The notes: generated from the letters alone by a model not told the origin. A stretch of 64,000 nucleotides of DNA from Bacteroidota bacterium (GCA_016715505.1 JADJZY010000002.1:51694-115693), one strand, 5' to 3'. Positions 37,822 through 47,333 are shown, numbered from the stretch's first letter. Translations and numbers: made by a program.

Positions 37822-38289
37822 ATGAGAAAACAACAAGCCAAAAAAATTCCTTTAGCACCAGATCCGAAATTCGGAGATACACTGGTGACCCGTTTTGTAA
37901 ACTGTATGATGTGGGGAGGTAAAAAAAGTACAGCCTTGACTATTTTTTATGATGCTTTGGAAAAAGTAGAAAAAAATACCGGTGAAGCTGGATATGATGT
38001 TTGGAAACGTGCCATGGCCAACGTAACTCCTTCTGTAGAGGTTCGTAGTCGTCGTATTGGTGGTGCCACATTCCAGATTCCTTCTGAAGTGCGTCCGGAT
38101 CGTAAAATTTCCCTCACCATCAAATGGATGATTCGTTATTCACGTGAGCGTAATGGTAAAACCATGGCAGACAAACTGTCAAACGAAATCATTGCAGCTT
38201 CTAAAGGTGAAGGTAACTCAGTGAAGAAAAAAGATGATACACATCGTATGGCAGAAGCCAATAAGGCATTTGCTCACTTCCGTGTATAA
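37822..38289 (+). CDS. rpsG: Ribosomal protein S7
   Basis: 155 aa, normal length. It nucleates the 30S head on 16S rRNA. The N-terminus RKQQAKKIPLAPDPKFGD and SVEVRSRRIGGATFQIP are typical. In many Bacteroidota fusA and the S10 operon come next; here a terminator and mobile-element debris follow instead. Confidence 0.98.
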   Translation: MRKQQAKKIPLAPDPKFGDTLVTRFVNCMMWGGKKSTALTIFYDALEKVEKNTGEAGYDVWKRAMANVTPSVEVRSRRIGGATFQIPSEVRPDRKISLTIKWMIRYSRERNGKTMADKLSNEIIAASKGEGNSVKKKDDTHRMAEANKAFAHFRV

Positions 38290-38304
38290 TGTGAACATAA
38301 TTTT

Positions 38305-38336
38305 AAAAAGCCACTCTTTTCAGGGTGGCTTTTTTT
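38305..38336 (+). terminator. Rho-independent terminator after rpsG
   Basis: AAAAAGCCAC (38305-38314) pairs with GTGGCTTTTT (38325-38334) around a 10-base loop, with T to 38336. The group II intron-like sequence begins directly after it. Confidence 0.88.
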
Positions 38337-38338
38337 GT

Positions 38339-38460
38339 GTGTGTCAGGCATTTTCAACAACTCTGGGGTAAGTCCCGATTGTTGGTGTTTTCCAGTTCTA
38401 ACATTAGTCAACGGCAAGTGGATATTAAGCCGTTGGCTGGCGCGGTTCTTCAACCAGCCC
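38339..38460 (+). mobile_element. Truncated 5' end of a group II intron
   Basis: It begins GTGTGTCAGGCATTTTCAAC, a bacterial group II intron 5' end. Its first about 40 bases match the element at 62553 nearly base for base (shared AACTCT, GGGT, AAGTCCCGA). After about 100 bases the likeness fades. Strong hairpins remain: CAACGGC/GCCGTTG (38409-38435) and GGCTGG/CCAGCC (38435-38459). No reverse transcriptase and no domain V follow. It sits two bases after the rpsG terminator, the kind of site class C introns choose. Confidence 0.6.
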
Positions 38461-38688
38461 AACTCTGCGCAGGAATTTTAATGTTTCTAAATTGTGGACC
38501 TTCTGAGTGTTAACTTCAATGGAAGAATGATTTTTAAAAAATAAGGCACAAAGGGTTACAAACAAGCACCAGTAGGTTGTTATTTTATAAGTTTGCTAGA
38601 TTGAATAGGTTGATGTTTTTCAAGGAAAGAGTATAAATGATTTTGCAACAAATTGAAATATTGTCAACAAGAAAAGGCTTAGAGTTAT

Positions 38689-39075
38689 TTGCATGTTGCA
38701 ATGTCAAACCATGTCCATTTGATAGCAAGAGCCAAAGAAGGATTTTTATTGCAAGAAATTATCAGAGATTTTAAAAAAGTATACAAGAAAACTCTTAAAA
38801 AACAATTCAAGCAAATCGTCAGGAGAGTAAAGGAATGGATTCTGATTTTTTTTAGTGGTAAGAAGAGAACAACCAAACACCAGTGCAATCCAAGACTATC
38901 AATTAGGGGACAAGATAATCATCCAAAGGAATTATGGAGTGAAAATTTTATTAATCAAAAGCTCGACTATATACATAATCCAGTAGAACTGGGATATGTA
39001 GAAAAAGCTGAAGAATATTTATATAGCAGTGCCAGAGATTATTATTACGAATCAAAATGGGGGTTACTGAAATAA
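38689..39075 (+). pseudogene. Decayed REP-associated tyrosine transposase (RAYT, IS200-like)
   Basis: The 128-aa frame holds the HUH motif MSNHVHLIA, then IIRDFKKVYKKTLKKQ, QDNHPKELWSENF, QKLDYIH and the Tyr-containing end AEEYLYSSARDYYY of a Y1 RAYT. The N-terminal half is present but broken by stops and shifts (GLELFA lies just upstream, about 38670), and IHNNPVEAG is shortened to IHNPVELG. RAYTs move or maintain small palindromic repeats. Unlikely to be active. Confidence 0.7.
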
Positions 39076-39090
39076 AATTTTATTACAAAT

Positions 39091-39145
39091 GATGGTAAGA
39101 AGAGAAACAACCAAACAACGCACCATTGAGTTACAAGACTCAAGA
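39091..39145 (+). repeat. Partial duplicate of an internal RAYT segment with hairpin
   Basis: GGTAAGAAGAGAAACAACC starts near 39093 and repeats, with small changes, GGTAAGAAGAGAACAACC inside the RAYT at about 38857. It continues into a hairpin, TTGAGT-TACAAG-ACTCAA (39126-39143). It may be a slipped duplication, or a palindromic element associated with the transposase. Confidence 0.45.
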
Positions 39146-39176
39146 ACTAGCAGGGGGACTGACTTGTATAATTGGA

Positions 39177-39731
39177 TTACTTTAGTCGAATTGTTTCATC
39201 TCGATCTGCAATGAATTTCTTTAATTCGAAATTAAACGAGTAATAGGATTGAATGATTTTTCCATTGCGGTAATAGTGACATGATTTTTTATTTTTCTTG
39301 TTGCTTTGGATGATTAAACGATCATATATTCTAGTTGCAAATGAACGGTCTATAACATAACAAGGGATTCCCCTAAGTTGGTATTTGTTGATATAGTTAT
39401 GAGGAATATCCTTTAAACCCTCCAAGTCGACTGCGATGAATGCAAAGGGAATTTTATTCTTTAAACAATAACGCATTACCGAATCCATTGGACTTAAGCC
39501 GCCAAATTTTTCCTCAATTAAACCTCGGCAATAGGGTTTGTAGAAAAAGGTTAATAACTCAGGACTAGTTTGGATTAAACTATCCAGATTGTCGGGATTT
39601 AATACCTGCACAAATAAGGTATCTCCGAATGAATGTTACGGCAACTGACGGGTAACATAGACATGCTTAAAATCCTGTGCAGTGCTGCCGTAGGCAAAAA
39701 AAAGCAATAAAATGAGATTCGATATTTTCAT
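39177..39731 (-). pseudogene. Small secreted protein interrupted by an in-frame stop
   Basis: From ATG 39731 a signal peptide (KISNLILLLFFAYGSTAQ) leads into DFKHVYVTRQLP, then TAA at 39636-39638, then in the same frame HSFGDTLFVQVLNPDN and 140 more residues to 39177. A single substitution explains it. The body (LLTFFYKPYCRGLIEEKF, IPFAFIAVDLEGLKDIP, QLRGIPCYVID) has a thioredoxin-like strand order with one Cys at the expected site, but no CxxC. Either a recent pseudogene or a base error. Paired with the next secreted gene. Confidence 0.55.
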
Positions 39732-39742
39732 GATATATATAA

Positions 39743-39771
39743 ACCGCAGCACTCTTTTAGAGCACTGCGGT
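39743..39771. terminator. Hairpin between two small secreted-protein genes
   Basis: ACCGCAG (39743-39749) pairs with CTGCGGT (39765-39771), extended by CACTCT/AGAGCA with one mismatch. It is T-rich on the plus side, but on the coding (minus) strand no T-run follows. It could be an attenuating hairpin. Confidence 0.45.
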
Positions 39772-39778
39772 ATTTCTT

Positions 39779-40186
39779 TTATTCAACATTCAATACAATT
39801 CGGCCATAACGACCATCATTCTCAATTTTATACCTTCCTGGTAAAATAGTCATTTTCGATACGCCTAAAGCTCTGCAAATTCCTGTTGGTACCATTACTT
39901 CTTCTCCTTTTTCGGCATAAAAAAATCCTTCATTCATTACATGCGTTGGGAGCTTTTGGTCAAAAACAAGAATGATCGTTCCTTGCTTCTCACCAGGCAA
40001 AATTGTTCCAACCACATCTCCAGCATCAATATCAATTTTTCCTTTCAACTGACAAATCCAAACCCCTTTTTGACAAGGGTGAATGGGCCGTGCAATAATG
40101 AATGATACTTCAACTCCAATTGGTTTGGCCCATATCTCTTGAACCATTCCTAAAGACATAAACAACAATAAAAACCACATTTTCAT
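39779..40186 (-). CDS. Small secreted protein, unknown family
   Basis: 135 aa. Signal peptide (residues 1-20, ending EIWAKP), then a beta-rich domain with a Cys pair (HPCQKGVWICQLKG) and a repeated GDVVGTILPGEKQGTIIL pattern ending RYGRIVLNVE. It resembles short Bacteroidota periplasmic proteins that start with a GxGxC-like segment, but I cannot name the family. It is probably co-transcribed with the interrupted gene downstream. Confidence 0.6.
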   Translation of the reverse strand: MKMWFLLLFMSLGMVQEIWAKPIGVEVSFIIARPIHPCQKGVWICQLKGKIDIDAGDVVGTILPGEKQGTIILVFDQKLPTHVMNEGFFYAEKGEEVMVPTGICRALGVSKMTILPGRYKIENDGRYGRIVLNVE

Positions 40187-40567
40187 AATCTCACCTGGCT
40201 TAAATGGGTAAGCCTTACCTTTTTGTTTTTATTTTCCCTACTCTATCTCCGCCTTTTCAGGTTCCTGCTTTGCTTTCATGAATGAGAATTTTTATGAATC
40301 CCCTTGTCATTCGTTGCGCAACGTTCAAAAAAGCACTGTAAACATACTTTACACTCATTTTCGCCAATGTGAAATTGAGCGAACAATCATTTTTTTGAGC
40401 GAATTGCGTATTTATTGATTAAACCGAGATTTAGAAAATAGGCGGCAAATGTGAATTGAACAGAAATGTAAGGGTAAGTTAGAATCGGTATTTCGGATTC
40501 TTACGATGTTGTATTTGGTTTGCTAAGTATAACCTCGATCTAAGGTATATCGATTAAGTCAAAAATA
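40187..40567. other. Intergenic region, no gene
   Basis: About 380 bases upstream of the secreted-protein gene. The only structure I see is the perfect 12-bp palindrome CGTTGCGCAACG at 40312-40323. No promoter of recognisable form and no coding pattern. Confidence 0.4.
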
Positions 40568-41311
40568 TCACCCCAACTTCGAATAAGGCGTTTTGTTGTC
40601 GTGATAAAAAAGAAAGGTCCAGTTTTCTTCTTTGCCTTGTTGCGCAAATTGTTGACGGAGTTCCATCGCCCGTTGTCCGTCATAATCATATTTTGCCACA
40701 TACTTTGTTTTAAGTTGCTTGAGCTGTGGTGCAATGTCCCCTCCAAAAAAAATGGTTTCATGTCCCTCTTGTATCCAAATGGCAATATGAAAAGGACAAT
40801 GCCCTCCCAGTGTTTCATATCGGATATCCGCATCAATGTGCCCTTTTTCACCCAGCCATTCCGTTTGAGGGGCATGCCTTAAAATATCAAAATCTTCCGG
40901 ATGGTACGAGGGCATTCCTTTTCTGATGCCTTCATCAAATTCCAATGCACTGATAAAATATCGGGCATTCGGAAAGGCCGGACTTTTAATGCCTAATTCA
41001 TTTTCAAAACAAAGTCCGCCGGAATGATCTTTATGTAAATGCGATTGGATAACATGGGTGACCTGTTCGGGACGAATTCCGGCTTCACGGATGTTTTCAA
41101 AAATTTGCCATTCCCCACTTTTACCCCGAAAGCCTAATCCGCTATCCAGGAGAATTAAGTGCCGTGCCGTTTGTATTAAAAACGGTTGAATTTCTACCAA
41201 AAAGGACCCTACAGGCCGCTCATTCAATTGATCTTTAGCCGGGTCGAAAGGAACCATGATTTTGTCGTGACCAATGGTAAAAACGCCTTCAGAAAGTGGA
41301 AATATTTGCAT
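40568..41311 (-). CDS. Metallo-beta-lactamase-fold hydrolase
   Basis: 247 aa, cytoplasmic. The binuclear zinc site motif HLHKDH is at residues 91-96; LLDSGLGF precedes it and GGHCPFHIAIW and FFGGDIAP follow, supplying the later His and Asp ligands. The pattern fits MBL hydrolases of the lactonase-like/glyoxalase II-like type; the substrate cannot be read. It lies nine bases after rodA on the same strand, so it may be read through from mrdA-rodA. Confidence 0.85.
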   Translation of the reverse strand: MQIFPLSEGVFTIGHDKIMVPFDPAKDQLNERPVGSFLVEIQPFLIQTARHLILLDSGLGFRGKSGEWQIFENIREAGIRPEQVTHVIQSHLHKDHSGGLCFENELGIKSPAFPNARYFISALEFDEGIRKGMPSYHPEDFDILRHAPQTEWLGEKGHIDADIRYETLGGHCPFHIAIWIQEGHETIFFGGDIAPQLKQLKTKYVAKYDYDGQRAMELRQQFAQQGKEENWTFLFYHDNKTPYSKLG

Positions 41312-41320
41312 GTTGTTGAT

Positions 41321-42649
41321 TTAACGCAGGACCATTTGTCGATCTGCATCTAGGCGGATAAGGATAAATATGAGTATCGAAAATGTCATCAGTGATGTAC
41401 CGCCATAACTCACCAAAGGTAATGGAATACCGATAACAGGGGCAAGGCCAATCGTCATTCCAATATTGATCACCATATGAAAAAACAAAATGCCCGCTAC
41501 ACAATAAGCATACACCCGGCTAAACTGCGATCGTTGTCGCTCGGCTACGTGTACAATTCTTAACAGGAATAAGCTATAAATCAATATCAGCAAGCTGGAA
41601 CCCCAAAATCCAAATTGTTCAGCTACAGTGCAAAAGATAAAATCCGTTCTTTGTTCCGGCACCCAATTATACTGGGTTTGCGTACCATTCAGATATCCTT
41701 TGCCAAGAAATCCGCCCGATGCAATGGCAATTTTCGACTGACTCACATTGTAGTCGGAAGTACCGGTACGTACTTTTTCGCCTGACTTTTTTATTTTGAT
41801 ATATGCTTCAGGAACTTCTTGCCCCAATAAAGAATAGATCCGATCGATATGATGTGCCTGTAATACATTTTTAAATGCAAAAGGAACAATCACCTGCGAA
41901 AACATCACGCCGACAAACCAGATACCTGCTACCAGAAAAAGGATTTCTTTGTTTCGCCTCAGTCGTTTGCGTTGTAAATAAAGCAGTACAATGGCTAATA
42001 CACTCAGGATGATGAATAAAATATCTTTCGGAATGAGCAAGGTGGCAAGGGTGAGTGCAATGACTGAAAATCCTACCACCAACACAATATTCGGAAGTCC
42101 TTCGCGGTACATAGCCAGGAAAAATGAGAAGTACACGAGTGCCAGTCCGGTTTCATTTTGCAGTAAAATAATCACAGCAGGAAACAATGCCAGCCCGGCA
42201 CACATCAACCGATGCTTCATGGTTTGGAAATTGACTTCCTGTAATGACAAAAATTTCGCAATCGTCAATGAGGTAAATAATTTCATGAGTTCACCCGGCT
42301 GAAATGTAAAGAAGCCCAAATTCAACCAGGAGTGCGACCCTTTTACCCCTTTCCCCAAAGGCGTTAACGCCAGTAAAAGAAAAATAACGCCCACCAAATA
42401 AGCCAAAAATGGAATGGAAGTAAAAAACTTACTATCCATCACCAATATCACAAATGCCAGAAATAATGAAGCCCCAAAAAACACCAATTGTTTCCAGTAG
42501 TTCTTATCGCTCATGATAAAACTGATATCTGTATCACGATGTTCGACTGAATAAATCGACAAAATACCGATCAGGGCCAGTAAGACGTATAACATCACCA
42601 GCGACCAATCGATGCGCTCGACATAGGATTGTTGTTTTTTGTAACTCAC
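41321..42649 (-). CDS. rodA: Rod shape-determining peptidoglycan polymerase RodA
   Basis: 442 aa SEDS-family glycosyltransferase with about ten membrane segments. It polymerises lipid II during cell elongation with PBP2. Conserved parts: GSHSWLNLGFFTFQPGEL in the first third, then WVPEQRTDFIFCTVAEQFGF and the C-terminal GLAPVIGIPLPLVSYGGTS. It overlaps the upstream PBP2 gene by four bases (42646-42649), showing translational coupling. Confidence 0.95.
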   Translation of the reverse strand: MSYKKQQSYVERIDWSLVMLYVLLALIGILSIYSVEHRDTDISFIMSDKNYWKQLVFFGASLFLAFVILVMDSKFFTSIPFLAYLVGVIFLLLALTPLGKGVKGSHSWLNLGFFTFQPGELMKLFTSLTIAKFLSLQEVNFQTMKHRLMCAGLALFPAVIILLQNETGLALVYFSFFLAMYREGLPNIVLVVGFSVIALTLATLLIPKDILFIILSVLAIVLLYLQRKRLRRNKEILFLVAGIWFVGVMFSQVIVPFAFKNVLQAHHIDRIYSLLGQEVPEAYIKIKKSGEKVRTGTSDYNVSQSKIAIASGGFLGKGYLNGTQTQYNWVPEQRTDFIFCTVAEQFGFWGSSLLILIYSLFLLRIVHVAERQRSQFSRVYAYCVAGILFFHMVINIGMTIGLAPVIGIPLPLVSYGGTSLMTFSILIFILIRLDADRQMVLR

Positions 42650-44694
42650 GGTTTTTTAGAATAATAACGTCGAAAATAATAGGCAGCTTTCAGGGAATCT
42701 TTTTTACGCTGAACACTGTCTTTTTGCATTTGTAAAATTTTTAAACTGTCTTTCGACATATTTTTTATTCGGTCTCTTTCACGGGCCTCTGCTCTTTCAA
42801 TCGAATCTAAGATATAGGTATAGTTCGGAATGATTTTGGCATCTTTCATTTTCTTCACTAAAAACTGCCGTTTAGGTGAAATTGAATCTTTCAAATATTG
42901 TTCAATCATCAGGCTGGCAATAGGGCCGGCCCAGGTTGCACCATACCCCGAATTTTCGATAGCTACCGCCACGGCGATTTTCGGATTTTCGCGGGGGGCA
43001 AAGGCCACAAACATGGAGTGATTTTGTAGTTTAATACGTTTACCACCGATAATCCGTTCATTTTGCGCGGTTCCCGTCTTGGCACAAACCACGATATCAG
43101 CCATTCTCGCAATACGGGCGGTACCAAAATCAACCACACCTTGCATACCACCAATCACATATTGATAGGCGGAATCGGTTATATTGGCCACCTGATGTTT
43201 TTGCAAAAAAGGTTTGAGTTTTTCGTGAGTACTGTCGCCCCCAATCGATTTTACAAAATGTGGAATAAAATAATGCCCTTTATTGGCAATGATGCACATG
43301 GAGTTGGCCATTTGCAATGGGGTCATCAGCACTTCACCTTGTCCCATTCCGATAATACTCATGTTGCATGAGTTCCAGTTTCCATTGTACGTTCGATTAA
43401 AATAATTGGAATCCGGGATATTGCCTCCTTTTTCGTTGGGGATATCAATACCAATCGGATGTCCCAATCCAAACTCGTTCATGTATTGATGCCAGCGTTG
43501 CAAGCCCACATGAACATTTCCGTGTTTGGGTGCATCGATGGCCAGCCGGAAAATATGACAGAAATAGGAGTTGCAGGAATAGGCAATGGCATAGGCCAGA
43601 TTTCTCGCATGCCCGCCACCACTATGTGTACAGCCTATTCGGCGACCGCAGGCATAATATCCACCACCACAACCATATCCAAAGCTAGGTGTAATCACGC
43701 CTTCGTCCAATGCTACCAAGGCAGTAATTGGTTTAAAAGTAGAACCGGGTGGATACACTGCTTGTATGGGACGGTTAAACAAAGGTTTGGTGGCATCCAT
43801 CAGGAGTTTGCCAAGGTTTTTCCCTTTCGAAGCGCCTGTTAATAAACTGGGGTCATAAGTCGGACCACTGGCGAATGCAAGGATACCACCGGTTTGCGGG
43901 TCAATCGCTACGGCACTTCCCAGCTTATTGGACATCATATCCTCAGTAAGTTTCTGCAATTTGGCATCTATAAATAACTCCAGCGATTGTCCGGGTGTGG
44001 CCATGGAATCGAGTGAGCCTTCTTTGTACGATCCTTGAATACGTTGTTTCACATCACGTAGCAAGTATTGTACACCAGGTCGGCCTCTCAATACATCCTC
44101 ATAAAAATTTTCAATGCCGGTAATGCCGATATAATCGCCTTTTTGATATTCGGCATATTTTTCCTTCTTGAGCTGAGATTCGGAAATTTCATTGATATAA
44201 CCCATGAAGCTCGCGCCACAATTCTCGGTAAAACTTCTTTCGGAATGTTCTACCAATTCGACCCCGGTGAATTCATAGATGTTTTCTTGAAGACGGGCAA
44301 CCGCCACCGGTGAGAGGTTCCTGAACAAAGCCAGATTTTTTTGATTCCAGCCATATTTATTGACCATGCGCTTAAACTGGGTATTGAATTCCGAAACCGG
44401 GACATTCAACATTTTGCACAAAAACAGGGTGTCAAAATCCTTGGTGATTTTTCGGGGCTCCACCACCAGATCATACACAATATTGTTGTTCATGATCACT
44501 TTATGATTGCGGTCGTAAATAATTCCACGGGGAGGATAAATCTTTTTGATATAAACAGCCTGACCTATTGCAGCCTGTTTGTATCCTCCTACGTCGAAAA
44601 CCTGCAAAAACAGGAGCCTGATGACGATTACCAAAGGAATTACCACAAAAAGAATTCGGATATAATTACTTCTGTTTTGGGTATAATCAGCCAT
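42646..44694 (-). CDS. mrdA: Penicillin-binding protein 2 (elongasome transpeptidase)
   Basis: 682 aa from ATG 44694 (MADYTQNRSNY), one N-terminal membrane anchor. It cross-links peptidoglycan alongside RodA. Dimerisation domain wording PPRGIIYDRNHKVIM; transpeptidase motifs SxxK in GSTFKPITAL (near residue 317), SxN in YSCNSYF, KTG in CAKTGTAQN (near 537). The C-terminal 50 residues are Lys/Arg-rich. The usual mreB-mreC-mreD genes are not upstream; htpG is, divergent. Confidence 0.95.
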   Translation of the reverse strand: MADYTQNRSNYIRILFVVIPLVIVIRLLFLQVFDVGGYKQAAIGQAVYIKKIYPPRGIIYDRNHKVIMNNNIVYDLVVEPRKITKDFDTLFLCKMLNVPVSEFNTQFKRMVNKYGWNQKNLALFRNLSPVAVARLQENIYEFTGVELVEHSERSFTENCGASFMGYINEISESQLKKEKYAEYQKGDYIGITGIENFYEDVLRGRPGVQYLLRDVKQRIQGSYKEGSLDSMATPGQSLELFIDAKLQKLTEDMMSNKLGSAVAIDPQTGGILAFASGPTYDPSLLTGASKGKNLGKLLMDATKPLFNRPIQAVYPPGSTFKPITALVALDEGVITPSFGYGCGGGYYACGRRIGCTHSGGGHARNLAYAIAYSCNSYFCHIFRLAIDAPKHGNVHVGLQRWHQYMNEFGLGHPIGIDIPNEKGGNIPDSNYFNRTYNGNWNSCNMSIIGMGQGEVLMTPLQMANSMCIIANKGHYFIPHFVKSIGGDSTHEKLKPFLQKHQVANITDSAYQYVIGGMQGVVDFGTARIARMADIVVCAKTGTAQNERIIGGKRIKLQNHSMFVAFAPRENPKIAVAVAIENSGYGATWAGPIASLMIEQYLKDSISPKRQFLVKKMKDAKIIPNYTYILDSIERAEARERDRIKNMSKDSLKILQMQKDSVQRKKDSLKAAYYFRRYYSKKP

Positions 44695-44911
44695 GAAGGG
44701 TAGGAGGAATTTGCACAAATGTAAAGGGTGACGATATCACAAAAAAGGGAATCTTATAAAAGAATTTTTCAACGCTGAAGAGGGATGCTTTCTGTCAGAA
44801 TGGAAAGGTAGTAAGTCTATTAAAGGACAGCTTGTAAGACCCTTAGGCCAATTTGTCACAGATGATGGGCATGGCATAGTGTTTGAATCTGCATGCTCAA
44901 ATTACTTTATT

Positions 44912-46729
44912 ATGCAAAAAGGACAAATTCGAGTTCAGACTGAGAATATTTTTCCCATCATTAAAAAATTTCTGTATAGCGATCATGAAATTTTTCTGCG
45001 TGAATTGATTAGTAATGCCGTCGATGCGACCAATAAACTTAAAACCCTTGCCTCTGTCGGGGAGATGAAGGAAGATTTGGGTGAACCCCGTATTGAAATT
45101 CTGCTGGATAAGGACCAAAAGACCATCACGGTTCGCGATCAGGGGATAGGAATGACCCGTGAAGAACTGGACCAATATATCAATCAGGTGGCATTTAGTA
45201 GCGCAGAGGCCTTTTTGGACAAATACAAAGGGCAATCGGAAAGTGCGCAAATCATTGGGCATTTTGGGCTAGGATTCTATTCATCGTTTATGGTGAGCGA
45301 TCAGGTTGAAATTCAAACCTTATCCTGGAAGGGTGGGGCTGCTACCCGATGGACCTGCGATGGAAGTCCTGAGTTCACAATCGATGATTCAGAAAAAACA
45401 ACCCGTGGTACTGATATCATCATGCATGTCAATGAGGAAAGTGTTGAATTTTTAGATGCGTACCGAATCAAAAGTATACTTAAAAAGTTCTGTGCATTTT
45501 TGCCTATCCCTATATTTTTTGAAGAAGAACAAATCAATAATACCCATCCGGCATGGACGAAAAAGCCCAGCGAATTAAGTGATGAGGACTATCAGGGTTT
45601 TTATAAAGAACTCTATCCATTTAGTGAGGCCCCATTATTCTGGATTCATCTCAATGTGGATTATCCGTTTAACCTGACCGGTATTTTGTATTTCCCGAGT
45701 ATTAAAAACAATTACGAAATTCAGAAGGATAAAATAAATCTCTACTCCAATCAGGTATATGTGACCGATGAGGTAAAAGATATTGTCCCGGAATTTTTGA
45801 TGTTGCTGCATGGGGTGATTGATAGTCCGGATATTCCGCTCAATGTGAGTCGAAGTTATCTGCAGGGCGATCCGAACGTGAAGAAAATCAATGCCCATAT
45901 CACCAAAAAAGTGGCAGATAAGCTGGATGAATTATTCAAAGCCGATCGTCAGGTTTTTGAAGAAAAATGGCACCATGTGGATTTGTTTGTGAAATATGGC
46001 ATGATGACCGATGATAAATTTTTAGATCGGGCAAAACCATTTTTCCTGTTGAAAGAAGTTTTGAGTAATAAACATTTTACACTTGAAGAATATAAAGAAG
46101 CCACCAAGGCGACACAAGTGAATAAAGATGGGAAACATATTTTATTGTATGCCACTGACCCGGTAAAACAAAATAGTTTTATCAAAGATGCGCAAGCAAA
46201 AGGCTATGTTGTGGTAATGATGGAAACATTGGTCGACAATGCATTTATCAATACCATGGAAACCAAATGGGAAAATACCGTCTTTACAAGGGTGGATGCA
46301 GATATTGCGGATAACCTGATTGATAAGACCGAACAACAACATGTGGCATTAACAGAAGATGAGCAGAAAAAACTGACGGATTGGTATACCACATTGGTGA
46401 ATAATCCCGGATTAAAAATCGAATGTCGTGGTCTTAGCAGCGATGCGCAACCTGCTATCATTACCCGCCCTGAAATGTCAAGAAGGATGAAAGATATGGC
46501 TTCAGTAAATCCGCAAATGAGTTGGTATGCAAATATGCCGGATGAATTGATATTAACCTATAATGGAAATCATCCCATTTATCAAACATTACTCAAAGAA
46601 GAAAATGATGAAGTACGTGAAAGTAAATTAAAAAATCTTGCCGATTTAGCGATGCTTTCTCAGGGATTGTTAAATGGAGAAGCTTTGACCGCCTTTGTAG
46701 AACGAAGTGTTGGTTTGATGCAAGTATAG
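44912..46729 (+). CDS. htpG: Molecular chaperone HtpG (Hsp90)
   Basis: 605 aa from ATG 44912, which follows TTACTTTA almost directly. The N-terminal GHKL ATPase domain shows FLRELISNAVDATNKLK (catalytic Glu and Mg-binding Asn), VRDQGIGMT and IIGHFGLGFYSSFMV. The middle domain includes SRSYLQGDPNVKKI, with the catalytic-loop Arg; the C-terminal dimerisation domain follows. Normal length and unbroken. Confidence 0.96.
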   Translation: MQKGQIRVQTENIFPIIKKFLYSDHEIFLRELISNAVDATNKLKTLASVGEMKEDLGEPRIEILLDKDQKTITVRDQGIGMTREELDQYINQVAFSSAEAFLDKYKGQSESAQIIGHFGLGFYSSFMVSDQVEIQTLSWKGGAATRWTCDGSPEFTIDDSEKTTRGTDIIMHVNEESVEFLDAYRIKSILKKFCAFLPIPIFFEEEQINNTHPAWTKKPSELSDEDYQGFYKELYPFSEAPLFWIHLNVDYPFNLTGILYFPSIKNNYEIQKDKINLYSNQVYVTDEVKDIVPEFLMLLHGVIDSPDIPLNVSRSYLQGDPNVKKINAHITKKVADKLDELFKADRQVFEEKWHHVDLFVKYGMMTDDKFLDRAKPFFLLKEVLSNKHFTLEEYKEATKATQVNKDGKHILLYATDPVKQNSFIKDAQAKGYVVVMMETLVDNAFINTMETKWENTVFTRVDADIADNLIDKTEQQHVALTEDEQKKLTDWYTTLVNNPGLKIECRGLSSDAQPAIITRPEMSRRMKDMASVNPQMSWYANMPDELILTYNGNHPIYQTLLKEENDEVRESKLKNLADLAMLSQGLLNGEALTAFVERSVGLMQV

Positions 46730-46742
46730 GAAGTGTAATCGT

Positions 46743-47333
46743 ATGCCTGAATGGATAAATATTTTACCAAAAGACGGGGAGGTCTATTACCTTCCCGATT
46801 TTTTTTCTAAACAAGAATCGGAAAAGTTATTTGCTGTTTTATTGAATGAAATAGAATGGCAACAGGATGAAGTGATGATGTTTGGAAAGCGAATCGTCAC
46901 CCAACGAAGAATGGCCTGGTATGGTGATGAAAACAAACAATATCGCTACAGCGGAATACTTCGTACTCCAAAACCATGGACCCGAACTTTGCAGGAAATT
47001 CAACATTTAGTCAATTCCACTTTCCAAACTTCGTTAAACGCTTGTCTGATGAATTTATATCGCAACGGTGAAGAAGGAATGGGATGGCATAGTGATGATG
47101 AACCTGAATTGGGTAAGGAACCTATCATTGTATCATTGAGCCTGGGTGCTCAACGAGCATTCGATTTTAAACACAAAGATTTAGGGAACAAACAACGGAT
47201 TTATATAGAGGACGGGAGTTTATTGCTGATGAAAGGGGCTACACAAAAACATTGGAAACATGCTTTGCCTAAATCGAAAAAAGTGCTGAATCCAAGAATA
47301 AATTTAACCTTCCGCGAAATACAGAATGGATGA
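46743..47333 (+). CDS. alkB: AlkB-like Fe(II)/2-oxoglutarate dioxygenase
   Basis: 196 aa. Repairs alkylated DNA/RNA bases by oxidative demethylation. Iron ligands: HxD in GWHSDDE (near residues 115-117) and the distal His in KHWKHALP (near 172). The 2-oxoglutarate-binding Arg is in NPRINLTFR. RRMAWYGDENKQYRYSG forms the substrate lid typical of AlkB homologues of ALKBH2/3 type. It begins 13 bases after htpG, probably co-transcribed. Confidence 0.92.
   Translation: MPEWINILPKDGEVYYLPDFFSKQESEKLFAVLLNEIEWQQDEVMMFGKRIVTQRRMAWYGDENKQYRYSGILRTPKPWTRTLQEIQHLVNSTFQTSLNACLMNLYRNGEEGMGWHSDDEPELGKEPIIVSLSLGAQRAFDFKHKDLGNKQRIYIEDGSLLLMKGATQKHWKHALPKSKKVLNPRINLTFREIQNG

Noticed and set aside
40312..40323. 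Palindrome CGTTGCGCAACG as an operator
   Set aside because: It is about 130 bases from the nearest start with no promoter element between; a 12-bp dyad of this kind can occur by chance.
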